A stretch of DNA of 64,000 bases from Chrysomallon squamiferum (lineage: Eukaryota; Mollusca; Gastropoda; Neomphalida; Peltospiridae). How positions within the stretch are numbered: position 1 is the first letter of the stretch; the number at the start of each line of letters is the position of its first letter. A program made the position numbers and the translations under genes. Below, one piece after another: positions 50,480-63,812 of the stretch. The DNA is taken from assembly GCA_012295275.1 (NCBI GenBank), contig CM022671.1, positions 28,318,822-28,382,821 of the forward strand. The letters are read 5' to 3'. Below the pieces are notes generated by a model. The model saw nothing but the letters and a program-made list of their open reading frames with translations, was not told the DNA's origin and did not search any database.

Positions 50480-53240
50480 GGGTACATTTTATATTATGAG
50501 CCTTTCCTTAAATTTAATAAAATTTCGTATAAACATATTTTAACTGGACTTCAGCTTTACTAGTTTACCACGTAAGGGCAGTCTGAAACAAAATTTCATA
50601 AGGAAAAATACTTGCATATTCATTTATAATTTTATCTATTAGATCCATACATACTGAGTCTCTTTGCAGATAAAAATATTAACAGGGTTGTCACTTTCTG
50701 GAAAATAATGTATTTCTGAAAGTTACTGTCTTTTTAAAGTCAAAGAATTTCTTCAGTGGCATGAATTTTTTTATTTTATTTTATTTTTTTTTATCTCGGT
50801 TGTATCAACATGAATCCAAACTTTGTGTTACATCTGACTTAAAATTAAAATTGTTTTTAAAAATCCTGGAACAAAAAAGGCTACATTGTAACTGAATGCT
50901 GGCAAAGTGACTGTCAGGTTCCTGTTTCTGTACACTTGTGTAACTGTGTACCCATAATGTACATTCGATGAGGTGTGAACATTTCCATAGTAATTTTTAC
51001 AGCAAGAATAAAATGTATCTAAAACTTAATGTGTTTCTTTTTTGTTAATATGAAACTTGTCTCATGTCAGTGCAGATGAGCAAAATATAAAGTTTTTGTG
51101 ATTCTCTGAGGTTAAATGTAAAGGTAAATAAAAATGACGGGCAAAAAATATCGATTTGGTATGTAGATGGCCCTCCCCCCCCTCTAAAAACACACCCGTA
51201 CAGATCGATCCATTTACTCAGTCTTTCAAATATATTTGCGTTTGCATTCAGAAGAATAACTGGTCCAAACACCAGCATTAATTTTAACAAACTTGATTTA
51301 TCATTTTATTTATTTATTATTTATTTATTTATTTGATTATTAGAGTTGTTGTTGTTGTTATTATTATTATTTGTTTATTTTATTATATATTTTTTCTTTA
51401 TAGTTCGTTAGTTATCAGTGGTTGCAAGTATAGAAAATAATACATTTCTGCCATTTAAGTCAGGCAATACAGTTTAAAGTTTATTTTAAAAACTGATTAT
51501 TTTCATTTATTTCTATATAAACATGATAACAGTACACAATAAAGAGCCATATTATTTATTTTGACTATGTGAAATAACATTAGTATATGCATGCCAATAT
51601 AAATAATTTTATTAGTTCATAATAAACTAAATATAAATATAACACTGATACATCAAACGTACAAGTGATTCAGATGAGAAAATGGTGTATGAAATAGTGA
51701 TAATTATATACTGTTTATTTATTTGTTTATTTATTTATCTTAAAATATCTTCTTATTCATATTTAGTTATATTTACTTAGTATTTAAAAAAGATTAATTT
51801 TTTTGTTGTTTATTTTAAATAATTTTAAAATGGAAATCTTTCTCTTAGAATTATATATTTTATTATTATTGTTTTAAAATAAGTTATTTTGATCTCTTCC
51901 TTGATCTGTACATATAAGGGGTCAGAATAAAAACTCTAATACTTTTATTTTATACTTTCCTCTTTTTCACCATAGATTTTCTCAACAAGACATTCATTGA
52001 CAGTTATTAACTTTATATAAATATTTTATTATGTAAGAAAAATCATGTTCCTTTACATGCCTTTCTAGTGGTGTAAAACACCTTACCAGCGACCTCTTGT
52101 TGAAAGAGTTTAAATAAATTTTAAATGGCTTTTATGCTCAGGGTTTGCTCAGCTGGAGTCATAAATACAGTGAATATTTATCTTACCTGAGATTTAAAGT
52201 AGATAATATGTAAATAACTAATTCATTGTGGTATAAAAGCGTTGTTATTACAGCTGTACTGTAAGTTGAAAATAAATGTTATGAAAAACGAGTCTTTGTA
52301 TTTGTTTTTTTCACTGAATGATTTATTAAAAGTTTTTCTGCATTAAAAAAAAAAGTGTCATGAATGAATGATACAGGCAAATTTAAATGTCAAAAGTACT
52401 GTAAATAAAATAGTATATGAAATTATAAGAAAATAAGAAAACTTGATGGTAAAATAATAAATTTACAAAAAAAAAGTAACTCCTAATAATAAAAAATAAA
52501 TAAATAAATAATAAATATAAAAATAATACATAAAATAAATAAATAAAATTAAAAAATTAAACAGATAATGATGAAAGAATGAAAATGTCACCTGTGTATG
52601 GGGACAAAATAAAACAAACAAACAAACCAAAATATAACAAGAACTAAAAATACTAAGATGATATCATAAAAGCAGTGACGAAATGAAACAAATTGCCTTG
52701 TAAATAACAATTTATATAGTTTATTGATTTGATGGGCTTTGCGAACTGTTACAATTTTTGTGCTTTTTTTTTTTATGTAATTTTTTACGTGATTTTTTTT
52801 AACATGAAATAAAAGAAAAACTAAAATAACATTCTAGTGCAGTAACAAATACAGAATCCATAAACACAAAGAAATAGACAGGAACATATGCATATTCAAA
52901 GCTGTTTCTTAAAAAAAAAAAAAAATTATCTTACATTAAAATAACCTTCTTGAATGTTTTGTATAACAAAAGGGTACCCGTGTTTCATTTTTAAAAATAC
53001 TAAACAAATTAAAATAACATTGGGAATGCCATTAATAGAGTAATTATTAATTTTGTTCTTCTACGTAAAATAAAAAATATCAAAAAGTTTAAAGCAAATT
53101 TTACTAAACATGCCCAGTTGCTTTATACAGTCAAACTTCAAAATAATTTTTACTTTATAAAGCTAGAGACTGATTTAAAAATGTAAAATTTAAAAAAAAA
53201 AAAAAAAAAAAGCAAGAACATAAAACATTTTGTTTAATTA
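50480..53240. other. Region between PSMA5 and globin, no gene supported
   Basis: AT-rich sequence with TTTA/AAAT microsatellites (51300-51335, 52495-52550) and A runs. It may include alternative 3' ends of PSMA5 (AATAAA near 51008). No coding signal was found. Confidence 0.5.
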
Positions 53241-53241
<1 letters not shown>

Positions 53242-53302
<61 letters not shown>

Positions 53303-53355
53303 GTTTTTGTTTTATTTTATATATTATATTTTATTTTTTTTTTTTTTTTTTTTTT
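53242..53355. repeat. (ATT)n and poly(T) downstream of globin
   Basis: About 18 ATT units, then a run of T. On the minus strand this gives several AATAAA matches about 300 bases past the globin stop, a plausible 3' end. Confidence 0.85.
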
Positions 53356-53552
53356 AATTTTTACATTTCAAAAAGAACATCATGCAAAGTAATAAATATT
53401 TATATTTCACCACCTACAGCTAGAAGAATTGTACAGGCAAGAGACTAAATTCATGTCTCAAAACTATGTTTTCACTGAGTCCATATTAACGTCTCTGTAT
53501 TAAATAACAATGAAAACAACTCAAGAAACTTTACAAAAAGAAAATGGCTGTA

Positions 53553-54377
53553 TTAATGGGCGTATTTAGTTTCCTGAGCGAGCTGTTTGAGAAGTGTGTT
53601 CATCACACCAAGAAGCTGATCCCAGGCTTTGACTGCTGCGTCTGACACCTGCGACTTAAACGTTACCTTCAAGAATGGTCCAAACATTTTTTGTAGATCC
53701 TGAAAAAAAAAAAAAAAAAAAAACCAAGTTTCAAATATCGTAGGAAAATATAATGTACGTACCATTACTACATCTACTTTTATTAAAAATTAAATTAAAA
53801 TTTTAAAAATTGTACGAAAATAAAATTAACAGATTACTACTACTACTGCTATCACACCACAACTACATATTGTTATTGTGTTAATATTTTAAATTACAGA
53901 AGAGATTAAAAGAAACAAACTGTTTTTTAACTTTCAAATATGCTAATGACGCTGAAAATCTGCTGGAGACAGATTTAATTTACTCACCACAAAACTTCTC
54001 AAGGAAACCTCTCTGTGGAAATGGTTTCTGCCAATTTTGTGTACGATCTGGACAAGGCAGTCTGCGTCATCGAGATTCTCCACCAATGAGCCGATGGAAT
54101 ACATCACAGTTGTAGCGTGCGCGCGCATGTTTGGACTCGTTTGCAGCTCCTCTAAGCTCTTCCCCTTAAAGTGCTCGAAGTAGTCCTGGGTGTACGGATA
54201 TTCTTTGAACAGCATGATGAAAAAATTGACGCCATTTTCTTTTTGGTTTTCTGTGAAAAGTTTCCAGGACTTTTTAATTAGAGATTTCTGGTACTGTGTT
54301 AGTCCGGTAGCCGGGTCTTTTTGGGTGTCGTCTTCGTACCCAAGCAAATACCAAAACCAGCTCATTGTGGAACCCAT
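53553..54377 (-). CDS. Intracellular globin with possible N-myristoylation signal (globin X-like)
   Basis: Haem protein of the globin superfamily. Two coding exons on the minus strand, 54377-53988 and 53699-53553, join in phase 0 to 178 aa. Fold landmarks: Trp38 (A12), Pro61 (C2), Phe67 (CD1), distal His87 (E7) in MRAHATTVMY, proximal His119 (F8) in KIGRNHF, and helices G/H ending LLKQLAQETKYAH. The E7-F8 spacing of 32 matches neuroglobin rather than myoglobin (29). The start MGSTMSWFWYLLG adds about 24 residues before helix A; Gly2 and Ser6 fit the N-myristoylation pattern, as in membrane-bound globin X-like proteins, but the neighbouring palmitoyl Cys of vertebrate globin X is absent. There is no secretion signal. 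The single intron sits at the conserved G-helix position; the usual B-helix intron is missing. A 5'UTR acceptor lies just upstream. Orthology to globin X is inference. Confidence 0.9.
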
Positions 54378-54406
54378 TGTTGATTATGCTGAGATCGAAA
54401 ATTGAT
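54378..54406 (-). other. Globin 5' UTR segment with upstream acceptor
   Basis: On the minus strand a pyrimidine tract ends in cag at 54407, leaving 29 bases of leader before the ATG. This implies at least one non-coding first exon further upstream (higher coordinates), not located. Confidence 0.45.
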
Positions 54407-54524
54407 CTGAAAAATAAATTAAGATAAATAGTTGTAAATATTAAGTAATTCACGCACTCAAAATTCGTTAATTTGAAATGAAGGCTGAAAGAAGAACTGA
54501 AAAGGCTCGAAGAAATATATAGAG

Positions 54525-54690
54525 GATACCCATGTTTACAACCAGTTACACAAAATAAAATAAAAGAAAACAACTAATAGAAATATTTTATACAAGAAAC
54601 CAGGTGCGATACCTATGTTTACAACCAGTCACAGAAAATAAAATAAAATAAAGCAACTACCAGAAATATTTTATGCATATACAGAAGATG
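54525..54690. repeat. 83-bp-spaced direct duplication upstream of the globin
   Basis: A segment starting gataccca/gatacctatgtttacaaccagt and including an AAAATAAAATAAAA core and gaaatattttat occurs at about 54525 and again at 54608. The two copies are clearly related but diverged. They lie in the first-intron/promoter area of the minus-strand globin. Confidence 0.8.
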
Positions 54691-55266
54691 CCAGATGGTA
54701 CACAGAAGGCGGAGACGAGAACGGCTTATGATAACTAAAATGTTTTCATTCACTAAAATCTTAATGTCGGTATAATTACCAGTGATTCAACAACGCCTAT
54801 TTTTTTTTATTTTTTTTTTTTTTTTTTTTTTTACTTATTAATTTTAAATTAATTTTTTATATCCTATATTCAGTTATATTTGTACGTACTGCTAGATCCC
54901 CGTATAAATAATAACAACAACAACAATTACAATAATAACCACTTCTACTTAATCATACGTGAACAAAGCGCATTTAAGTTATTTGTCATTATTATACCAC
55001 GTTCGTTACCTCAGCCGTGCATTATCGCTCAGTTCGCTAGTAAATATATATCTAAAATTAAAGAGAATAACAATGATTTCTACAAAACAAATATTTTCTG
55101 TGGAATTTAATTATTTTCACATTTTCACCCGAAGACAGATTGTATAACTTTGCAATTAATAATGCCGTACATCAAATGCATTCTTTTTTCTTTTCTCAAT
55201 TATTTTTTTTTAAATTATTATTATTATTATTATTATTTATTACTGTATATATAATTTACGTATGAT

Positions 55267-55271
55267 CTTAA

Positions 55272-55323
<52 letters not shown>
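55267..55323. repeat. (AAT)n microsatellite
   Basis: About 18 AAT units. Confidence 0.95.
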
Positions 55324-55326
<3 letters not shown>

Positions 55327-56260
55327 GACAATAAATAAACAAAAATTAAATTAAAAATAAATAAAGAAAAAGAAAATAGAAAATGAAATAAAATAAGTAA
55401 AAATAATAACGAAATATTTGTGCGGGTCGTATAACTTAAATAAACAATATTCCCCAAAACGCAAATTATCTTTATCTATATTATTATTATTTTTTTTTTT
55501 CACTAACCCAGAAAAGTACTTACTATTTCGCAATTTGTAGCACACACCTAGTTATATGGGACAAAAAGCAGACTGTACAAACAAGTAAACATAAACGGAA
55601 TGTAGATGACAGACCAAGTGAATTTAATACGAACTTAAAATACGTGTAAACTGGCTAACAAATAATAGATCCCAGTGATGCATGACAGCCTCAACTTTGT
55701 ATTTTTACGATATCGGGGCGAATTTAGAACTCTTACACTGGACGATATGTTTCAACACATGACATACAGCACGTATCGTTTTCAGCGATTACCTGCTAGG
55801 TATTTGGGTTTATGTTCTTTCATCCTGCGTAGAGTTTGATCAAGCCACATGAAAAGAGTAAGGTTATATTTATAGCTTTTCTCTTTGAGGTACTAACTTG
55901 TGTTGATAGGCCAGAGTATGAAAGGTAAATTAAAAACAAGAAGACGATGATGAATTTGTAAATTCTAAACAAAATGTATTAAAATAAAATGAAAGATCGT
56001 AAGTATTTCTCTTCGATGCGACCGTTTGGATATTTCTCGTTATAACCAGTGTCTTAACACGGACAGAAACTTCAGTAAATACTATCACTTCCAAAATAGC
56101 TGGTTATTTATTTATTTATTAAAAATATATATATATATTTCATAAAAAAAATATATATATTTTTATTGTAGTTGTATTTTTATTAAAGAAAAAACAAAAC
56201 AATAGTGAATTTTGAAATCATGGACACTCAGCTCTTTTTAGCTGATATTTCTCACACATT

Positions 56261-56304
56261 TTAGTCCAAAACAATGTCAAGGTCATCGTCTGTTTCTACA
56301 CAGT
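56261..56304 (-). CDS. Candidate last exon of an unrecognised minus-strand gene
   Basis: On the minus strand an acceptor (ctgtag) is followed by a frame reading CVETDDDLDIVLD and a TAA. Two AATAAA signals lie within about 110 bases downstream (around 56196-56162). The acidic C-terminus looks protein-like, but only 14 codons are visible and no upstream exon was found. A chance match is quite possible. Confidence 0.2.
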
Positions 56305-57467
56305 CTACAGTTTAAACAAGTTGTTTGTAACGCCTACTTTACTTTGAATATTTAGATATTCTTTCATTTACATTCATTGTCAGCAAAATGCAATGACTAT
56401 CATTTATGTTTCTGCTTACCTCGCATAAACATGCTCAACCAGTTACTTTTTATCATAAATACATGTATTTGTTTACCACGGACTCAAAAACACAACAATA
56501 CTTAGCAATGTAAATACAAACACATAAAGAAAATTTGTTTTCCGAGGCAAGAATGGTCAGGATACTGAACTCACTAAAGCAACTCAGAATTCAATAGAAA
56601 CTATTTTATGACATCGATCATTATGGAGATTCAAAAAAAAAAAACAACAAAAAATCATTTACCAGAAGAACGCCTGGTATTTAAAAGGATTTCGACCTTG
56701 GATTTTCCTGTTTGTAATAATAAAAATCTTCTGCCTGATTGTAAATAAATCAGTGGAAAATGCGGACAGCTTCACCTGCTTTAGTGGTTCGTATAATCTT
56801 TCAGTGAGAATGATTCATTTAGAATTAATATTGACATTCAAGGCGGTTTCTTCTTGGTAACGATAGGTACTGAATTCATGTGTATACGAAGCTTAGTGAG
56901 GTTTTTTTTTTTTAATGTTATCGTCTGGAGAATCTGGCTTGAGCAGCATGTCGTATCAGCGAATATATATATAAGGAAACATTAATTCCCTTCTCGCAAA
57001 TCACAACAACATAACGGATTATCGAAATAATCTAGAGAATGAAAGTTGATTATTAAAAGATTTACGTTTTTAATGACGTTAATATCACAGTTTGACTTAT
57101 TTAGTTATAAAAATGTGTGTATGGCGATATGATCAAACGGCCGAATAAACTTTTATCTCATTCTAGTTGACAGTAATAAAATATGGCATTTATCCAGAAA
57201 GTTCGTAAGGATGCCGGTTGCACTTATTTCGTGACGTATATACGACATAAAATTGCTTCAAGAAGTAAGTAAGAACAGTAAACCTTCAGCAACTCAGAGG
57301 GTTTGTTACTTCAGACATATGGCTTCATCGGTGGAAAAATTTAGTCGCTAAATTAAATAAACAATAATCTGAAACTGTACTAAATGTATTTGTTTCTGCT
57401 ATTCTTATTGTTTTTGTCGTTGTAGTTATTGTTATTGTTGTTGTAGTTGTCCTTCTTTTTTTTGTTG

Positions 57468-57469
<2 letters not shown>

Positions 57470-57516
<47 letters not shown>
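57470..57516. repeat. (ATT)n microsatellite
   Basis: About 15 ATT units after a GTT-rich stretch. Confidence 0.95.
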
Positions 57517-57517
<1 letters not shown>

Positions 57518-58384
57518 TTATTGCATACGTGCCTGGGAGCCTATGGGTTATGAACTCGGGTTTTACTGAATTTCTGTGTGCTGATGAAAAAGAAATAATT
57601 ATGTGAAAAAAAGAAGAAGAAGTTTAAAAACATTTGATTGCATCATTTCTGTTACATATTTCTGTTTTGATTCTTCATGTTTCATATCTTGGAAAATATT
57701 TCGTCTTTAAACAAGAAAAGAAATACAAAACTAATATAAAGATTTTGCTACGCATTCTTTGTGATTTATTCGTATGAATGAAATATATAATTATATTAAG
57801 AAAATCATATGATTTGTGTTTTTCCGTACCTACTTACATACAAATATTGGTTCACTACGAACTGTAGCCAGGTTGGCAAATAACTAGTATTTAAATTTTG
57901 TCAATGATGTTTTGACTGTTAGCATCAGAGACAACCACTTGTCAGTGTCTGGAACCGATAGATGAATACTCTGACAATAATAAAAATAACATAAAAATAG
58001 ACTACACATAAAACGAAAATACCACGCCGCAAGACATTTCAAAATGTCACTTAAAACGAACACACTTAGTACTTCTGAACGTCTGCGAAATAGTAAAATG
58101 TTTGAATTTCTAGATTCTTCTCAGCTGTATACAAAATTTAAAAATCTTTTTCGTTTTGTTCTGTAAGTTATATATATATTCCACAAATATGCATTCTTTC
58201 AGTCAATTATTATGCTGGCATTTCTTTTATTCTCAAAGAATTAGCAAGGGTGGAGCGACATTTTCGTTATATAAAGAAAACAGATCCTGTTTGCCGAGCT
58301 GTGCCGTGTATCAGATTACACGTGACCATCACAACTGTCAAATTTCAAAACTGTTTACATATACGATAATCATATTCACTACAA

Positions 58385-58835
58385 TCAGTTATTGCGTAAT
58401 ATTTGGATGGAATTTTATGTATAAGCGCAATATGTGAACTTGATCTTGTTTACATTCCCTAAGCGTAATATATATAATGTATTCTTGTTTGCATTCCCTT
58501 ACTGGAAATATTTGCAATTATCTTGTTTCCGTCCGTTACTGTGCAATATTTGCATGTAATCATATTTACATTCGCTTACTTATCTTAAAATATATTATTT
58601 ACACTCATGTATTGTGTAATATTTGCACATAAATGTTATTTATAGTCCTGTACTGCACATTATGTGCACGAAATCACATATACATTAAGTCATATTTTAC
58701 ATTATCTTGTTTACATACCAGTACAGTGTAACATTTGCACGTTGTCATATTTATATTCTGTATAAGCGCAATTTTTGCACTTAATCTCATTTACATTTTC
58801 TTACTGCACAGTATTTGCACATAAACATATTTATA
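58385..58835. repeat. Degenerate minisatellite, unit about 36-41 bp
   Basis: About a dozen related units resembling ttactgtgcaatatttgc followed by a taatcatatttacattc-like part. The GCAATATTTGCAC core recurs near 58402, 58511, 58549, 58622, 58663, 58734, 58774 and 58814. Confidence 0.75.
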
Positions 58836-60433
58836 TTTTGAACTGTGTCCTTGACTTGAGATCGAATCTTCGTACTGGCTTACACAAAGAGCAAAATGTT
58901 GAAGTTTAAGATTTTTAAATAATTAAATCCTCTTTTCTCTGACTAAGTCCATTAACATAATATCGCTGTTTTGACTGCACGTGAGACTGGTCTGTGTACA
59001 GAACGGATTTGACTGAACCTCTTTTAAGTAATATTTGCATGACATCAGAACTGATAAGCAAGTACATACAAATAACAGAACGTTTTTCCTCTCGCTAATT
59101 GACGATTTTATACCTTTTCTGAAGTTACAGCGTATAATTAATTAAGCACATATATATCATTAGAAGAAAAAAATAAAATAATTTTATCGGTGATACTGAG
59201 TGAACAAATACAAAAACATAACACTGGATATGAAATGGAGGAATTCATCTCCAAACTAATTTAATCTACGATTTATTTATTTATTTATTCCAGTTTTTGC
59301 GAAGATGACGACACAGCAATTACTAATGCTTTCATTTTTTTTCTTTAGCTTATAAAATAATCTATCCTAGCTCAGACGGGATATGTTGTCCATGTTATAG
59401 CTGGAATCTGCTTCTACCCACACACACACAGGTTCTTAACTCTACCCACTACTTGTGTTTCTCAACGTATTTCAGTATGAACAAGAGAATATAATAATCA
59501 TAATAATAATAATAATGATGATGATGACGACGATGATGATGACGATAATGATGATGATAATAATAATAATACCTATAATATAAAATTAAATGATGAATCT
59601 ACTGAACATTTTTTGCACATGCGCACAAACGATCATATATCAATTCTGTAGACAAGAAATACGGATTATGAAGTATTTGCTAAGACGTGTATGTGAGATA
59701 GTATTTTGTTAAAGATGAACTATACTTTAGATAACATTCTTTACTCGATACGGGAGACTTTGGTTCGTGCACTTGTGTTAAATATCTTCAGGTTATATAC
59801 AAACATTGTTTACTTTCTTATCTTTTGTTCAGAGTTTACACAGGAAGTTGATATGCACATGCGCAAATGCGTTGTTACAAATATTTGATAATTTTACTGT
59901 TTCACGATTGCAGAATGGGATTAAAGGGAGTTATTTTGTTTTTAATTAAGAAATTAATATTTCTGCTCATAAAATGTTCCGTTTATTTACTTCTTATCTT
60001 TATTTGTATTAAATATTCATGCACTTAAGACCATTTACAACAAATAAAATAAAATCAATTTTAATAATAAATAATTAAATAAAAGAGAAATTAAAATTAA
60101 ACAGAATATTTCACGAAATAAAAGAAAGCTATAAAAGTTGTTTATGTCTGGATATACAAAATATATATTTTTCCATTATAGCACATCTGGCAGTCTGACA
60201 AACGAGATATTTATGACCGATACACTTGATGGGTTTTGCCAGGTCAGGAAACGAACATAACATGTTAAGATCTTTTTTTTTTTTTTTTTTTTTTTTTTAC
60301 GCTCGCACGATAAACAGAAATACCGTTTGTTTGTCCGGCTGTTTTCTTATTTGTTATTTATCTTCTGTCTATTTACTTGTTTATATACACATATATCTAT
60401 TTTCAAACGAAAATTCCATTCGACTTTCATCTG

Positions 60434-60439
<6 letters not shown>

Positions 60440-60500
<61 letters not shown>
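60440..60500. repeat. (TA)n microsatellite followed by CATA units
   Basis: About 30 TA units, then four or five CATA units. Apparent frames across it are repeat artefacts. Confidence 0.95.
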
Positions 60501-60504
<4 letters not shown>

Positions 60505-61876
60505 CATACATACATACGATGGCGTATACATACAATGGCGTATCTTCTGTACTCACATTCCTTATTTTGCGGATTTTCGTACTCCACAATAATCTCTATA
60601 TCTTGTCTGATTTAATCTTAGTAACCGAGAATGCATTTATTTATTTGTTTACTTGAACTCCGAGTATTTTTCAGTGATGCGGAACCCAAATAGCCAACGA
60701 AGCGGTATATCCCGCACATTCAGCGGAAAGGAGCGACGGTATAATTGCGTTCCAGATTTAGATACAATACTGTTTACAGATCTCTTCTGTTTAGGATTGT
60801 CCTTTATTTTTGGTTTATACGCTTTTCATTGTAATTAAATATACGCAAATTGCACGAAAAGGAAGTTTAATAATAAGGTCACAACAGACCGTCCTTACAC
60901 AGGTAATTTTTGAAATACGTTTCAGATTTAAAAGAAGTAAGCTTAATATATAACTGCATAATTTAAAAAAAAAAAAAAAAAAAAAAAATTAAATTTGAAA
61001 TTGAAAAAAACAACAACAAAATATTATTATTTTGTCCATGAATTATAACATCAGTCTGGCCACTCACGAGTCTCAAAATACATTTTAGACAAAAAGTCAA
61101 AACAGTTGCGTACATATACTTTCATTGTTTTTTTTTCACTAGACACCAACCTTTGCTAATAATAAAGTTTAACATTAATAACGGTAACAGTTTCGAACAG
61201 TGGTCGTATTCTCTTGAAGTCATGTAAAAACAACACTGCGTATTGTAGATTTAACAGATTCGCCTATGAAACAGTGAAAATAATATTACGTAGAAAGCAC
61301 CGATTGGCGTTTGGTTTTGATATATTTAATGAAAACGAACTTTACGTGCAATTTAGGTTTTGTGTTCAGCCTGTGTAAAACTGTGATACTTAAACCATTA
61401 GCTCGGTCGCTAAGTATAGACATAGTCTATGACTCAGAAAATACCTTATCTGTTCAGTGTGTCGCCTAATTCAGACCTTTTAAATCTTACTTCAGTAATG
61501 GTTGCTTTATCAGTGTTTGTGAATGGCCAGTGTTCAGGCATAGAATATTTAGTACTTGCATGTACTTACAGTGAGTATTTGTGCGTGCATGCGTGTGCGT
61601 GTTCGCGAATGTGTTTTTGATGTATGTGTATATAATACATTATATTAATGCATATATGTTAATGCATATCCGTATATTTTATTTACATTTGTACTGAGGG
61701 AATGTTTGTTTATTTCAATTAGAATTGTTTACTTTTCATTCAAGTAACTGTTATTTCCGTATTCTGTATACGAAAACCGCGAGTACATCTCAGCTGATAA
61801 CATGAAGAATATATAATAATTTTGAAAATTACTTTATAATGTAGATATGAATTTGTATTGTTTATTTAATGTCGAT

Positions 61877-61878
<2 letters not shown>

Positions 61879-61935
<57 letters not shown>
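61879..61935. repeat. (GA)n microsatellite
   Basis: About 28 GA units. A second GA tract followed by poly(A) is at 62826-62879. Confidence 0.95.
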
Positions 61936-61937
<2 letters not shown>

Positions 61938-62568
61938 CAATAATAAAGATATGAAATCACTTACATTAGCGTCTAGCAACCTGCCTAAGTAGCAATGATT
62001 TGACTAGTTTGGTTACAGTTTCTTTATGCAAACAAAACAAGTTAAAAATAGATACCACTCAAAGATCATGAAGTATTTACTGCGGACTTTGTAAAGAAAG
62101 CCAACACTTCATACTCTTTGTGTATGAATACTGCTTTGTGTACATATTGCTTTGACTCTCCTCTGATCCATAAATCTTATGAGAATATTTGTTTGTATGG
62201 TATAGTTATATGTAAACTTAACCAAAAATAAAATAAAAATAATGCTAAAAAATCAAAAATGTATTTACCATTTTAAAACAACAGTGCTGTACTAAGACAG
62301 AAATAAATATACGCTGGCATATTTTTATGTAAGTAAATGTTAGTGTGTCTGCATTTTAATATTTGACATGTCAATACGCGCAAGCTATTTTATTTGTCAG
62401 TATGAAATCTAGGTCTCTATGAAATCTATGTCTACCATAAAAAGTATCAGCACAAACAATTAACGCTCTTAATAAACTAAGTGAAAAACCACCAAGGTAA
62501 ACATAAGAACAATCACTGAAAAAGAGTACACCTTATTTTCGTTATATCCACACCCACCCACCCAGTGA

Positions 62569-62573
62569 ATGTA

Positions 62574-62620
<47 letters not shown>
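62569..62620. repeat. (AAAT)n microsatellite
   Basis: About 12 AAAT-type units, followed after about 45 bases by a 30-base A run. Confidence 0.95.
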
Positions 62621-62823
62621 ACAGCATCAACCAACCTTTGTGTTCACTTTCACATTCCAGTACAGTAAAAAAAAAAAAAAAAAAAAAAAAAATAAAATAA
62701 AACGTTTCCTAAAAGTTGTGCGGTTGTGCGGTCTTGCATGGTTGAAGATGACTTTCAATAAAATTGAATCGCATGGTTGATGAGCACAAAAAAATTACTA
62801 AAAGTCAATAAACCGTGCAGAAT

Positions 62824-62866
<43 letters not shown>

Positions 62867-63396
62867 AAAAAAAAAAAAATCAAATCAAACAAAACCGCTG
62901 CGATGAAAAATTAATTCAAAAACTAATAAACACAAAATAAAAAAGATGAACAAAAATCTTAGTTAAAAGATTAATTTCCTCACCTTATCTCGTGCTGTTG
63001 GAAATGTGTGTTGAGTTACTCTGTACGTAGTTTTGCACTTGGTTAGTGTGCTGTTGTATTCAGGTGTCTTCAACGACTAAATGTGCGCTAGTGGTAAAAC
63101 TGTACGTACATATATATATAAAGCCTGACTGTAACGCGCCTAGAACGGGGTCACTATGACGGTCACCTTTACACATGCTACGGATCAGGCTGAGATGTGC
63201 CTACGTGATTTCTCATTTGCGCATTTCAATAAATGTATAATTCTGAACAAGAGTGGGTTTTTTTTTAGATACGGCACATAATGAAAAGGGAAGACTTGGT
63301 GTAATTATAGTAAGTTGTTGTTTACGTGCAAAACGTGTTGGTAGCAGTTCTGACCTTTACAGAAAGTGAAAGTATCAAAACTATAAACAACAGAGT

Positions 63397-63812
63397 TAGA
63401 CAGATAGACAGATAAACAGACGGATAGATAGATAGATAGACAGATATAGAGATAGATAGATTGAAAGAAAAGTATCTAAAATATAAACATAGTAAATAGA
63501 TAGACAGATAGACAAACATAGATAGATAGATAGATAGACAAATAGATAGACTGAAAGAAAAGTATCTAAAATATAAACATAGTAAATAGATTGACAGATA
63601 GACAAACATAGATAGACAGATAGATAGACAAATAGATAGACTGATAGATAGACTGATAGAGAGAAAGACATATAGATAGATGTATACAGACTAAAGAACA
63701 GAAAGACAGACAAATAGATAGATAGACAGAAAGTCAAACAGAAAGACAGTAAACAGATAAACAGACAGACATACATAGAGACAGATAGACAGGCAGACAG
63801 ACAGATAAATAG
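63397..63812. repeat. (GATA/GACA)n array with internal 90-bp duplication
   Basis: Mixed GATA, GACA and CAGA tetramers. A non-tetramer segment (tgaaagaaaagtatctaaaa and on) occurs at about 63462 and 63552, 90 bp apart, so the array grew partly by a higher-order duplication. Confidence 0.9.

Noticed and set aside
60226-60656. Overlapping long frames on both strands across 60.2-60.66 kb
   Set aside because: They are produced by a TA/CATA microsatellite (YIYIYI-type translation), with no coding signal outside it.
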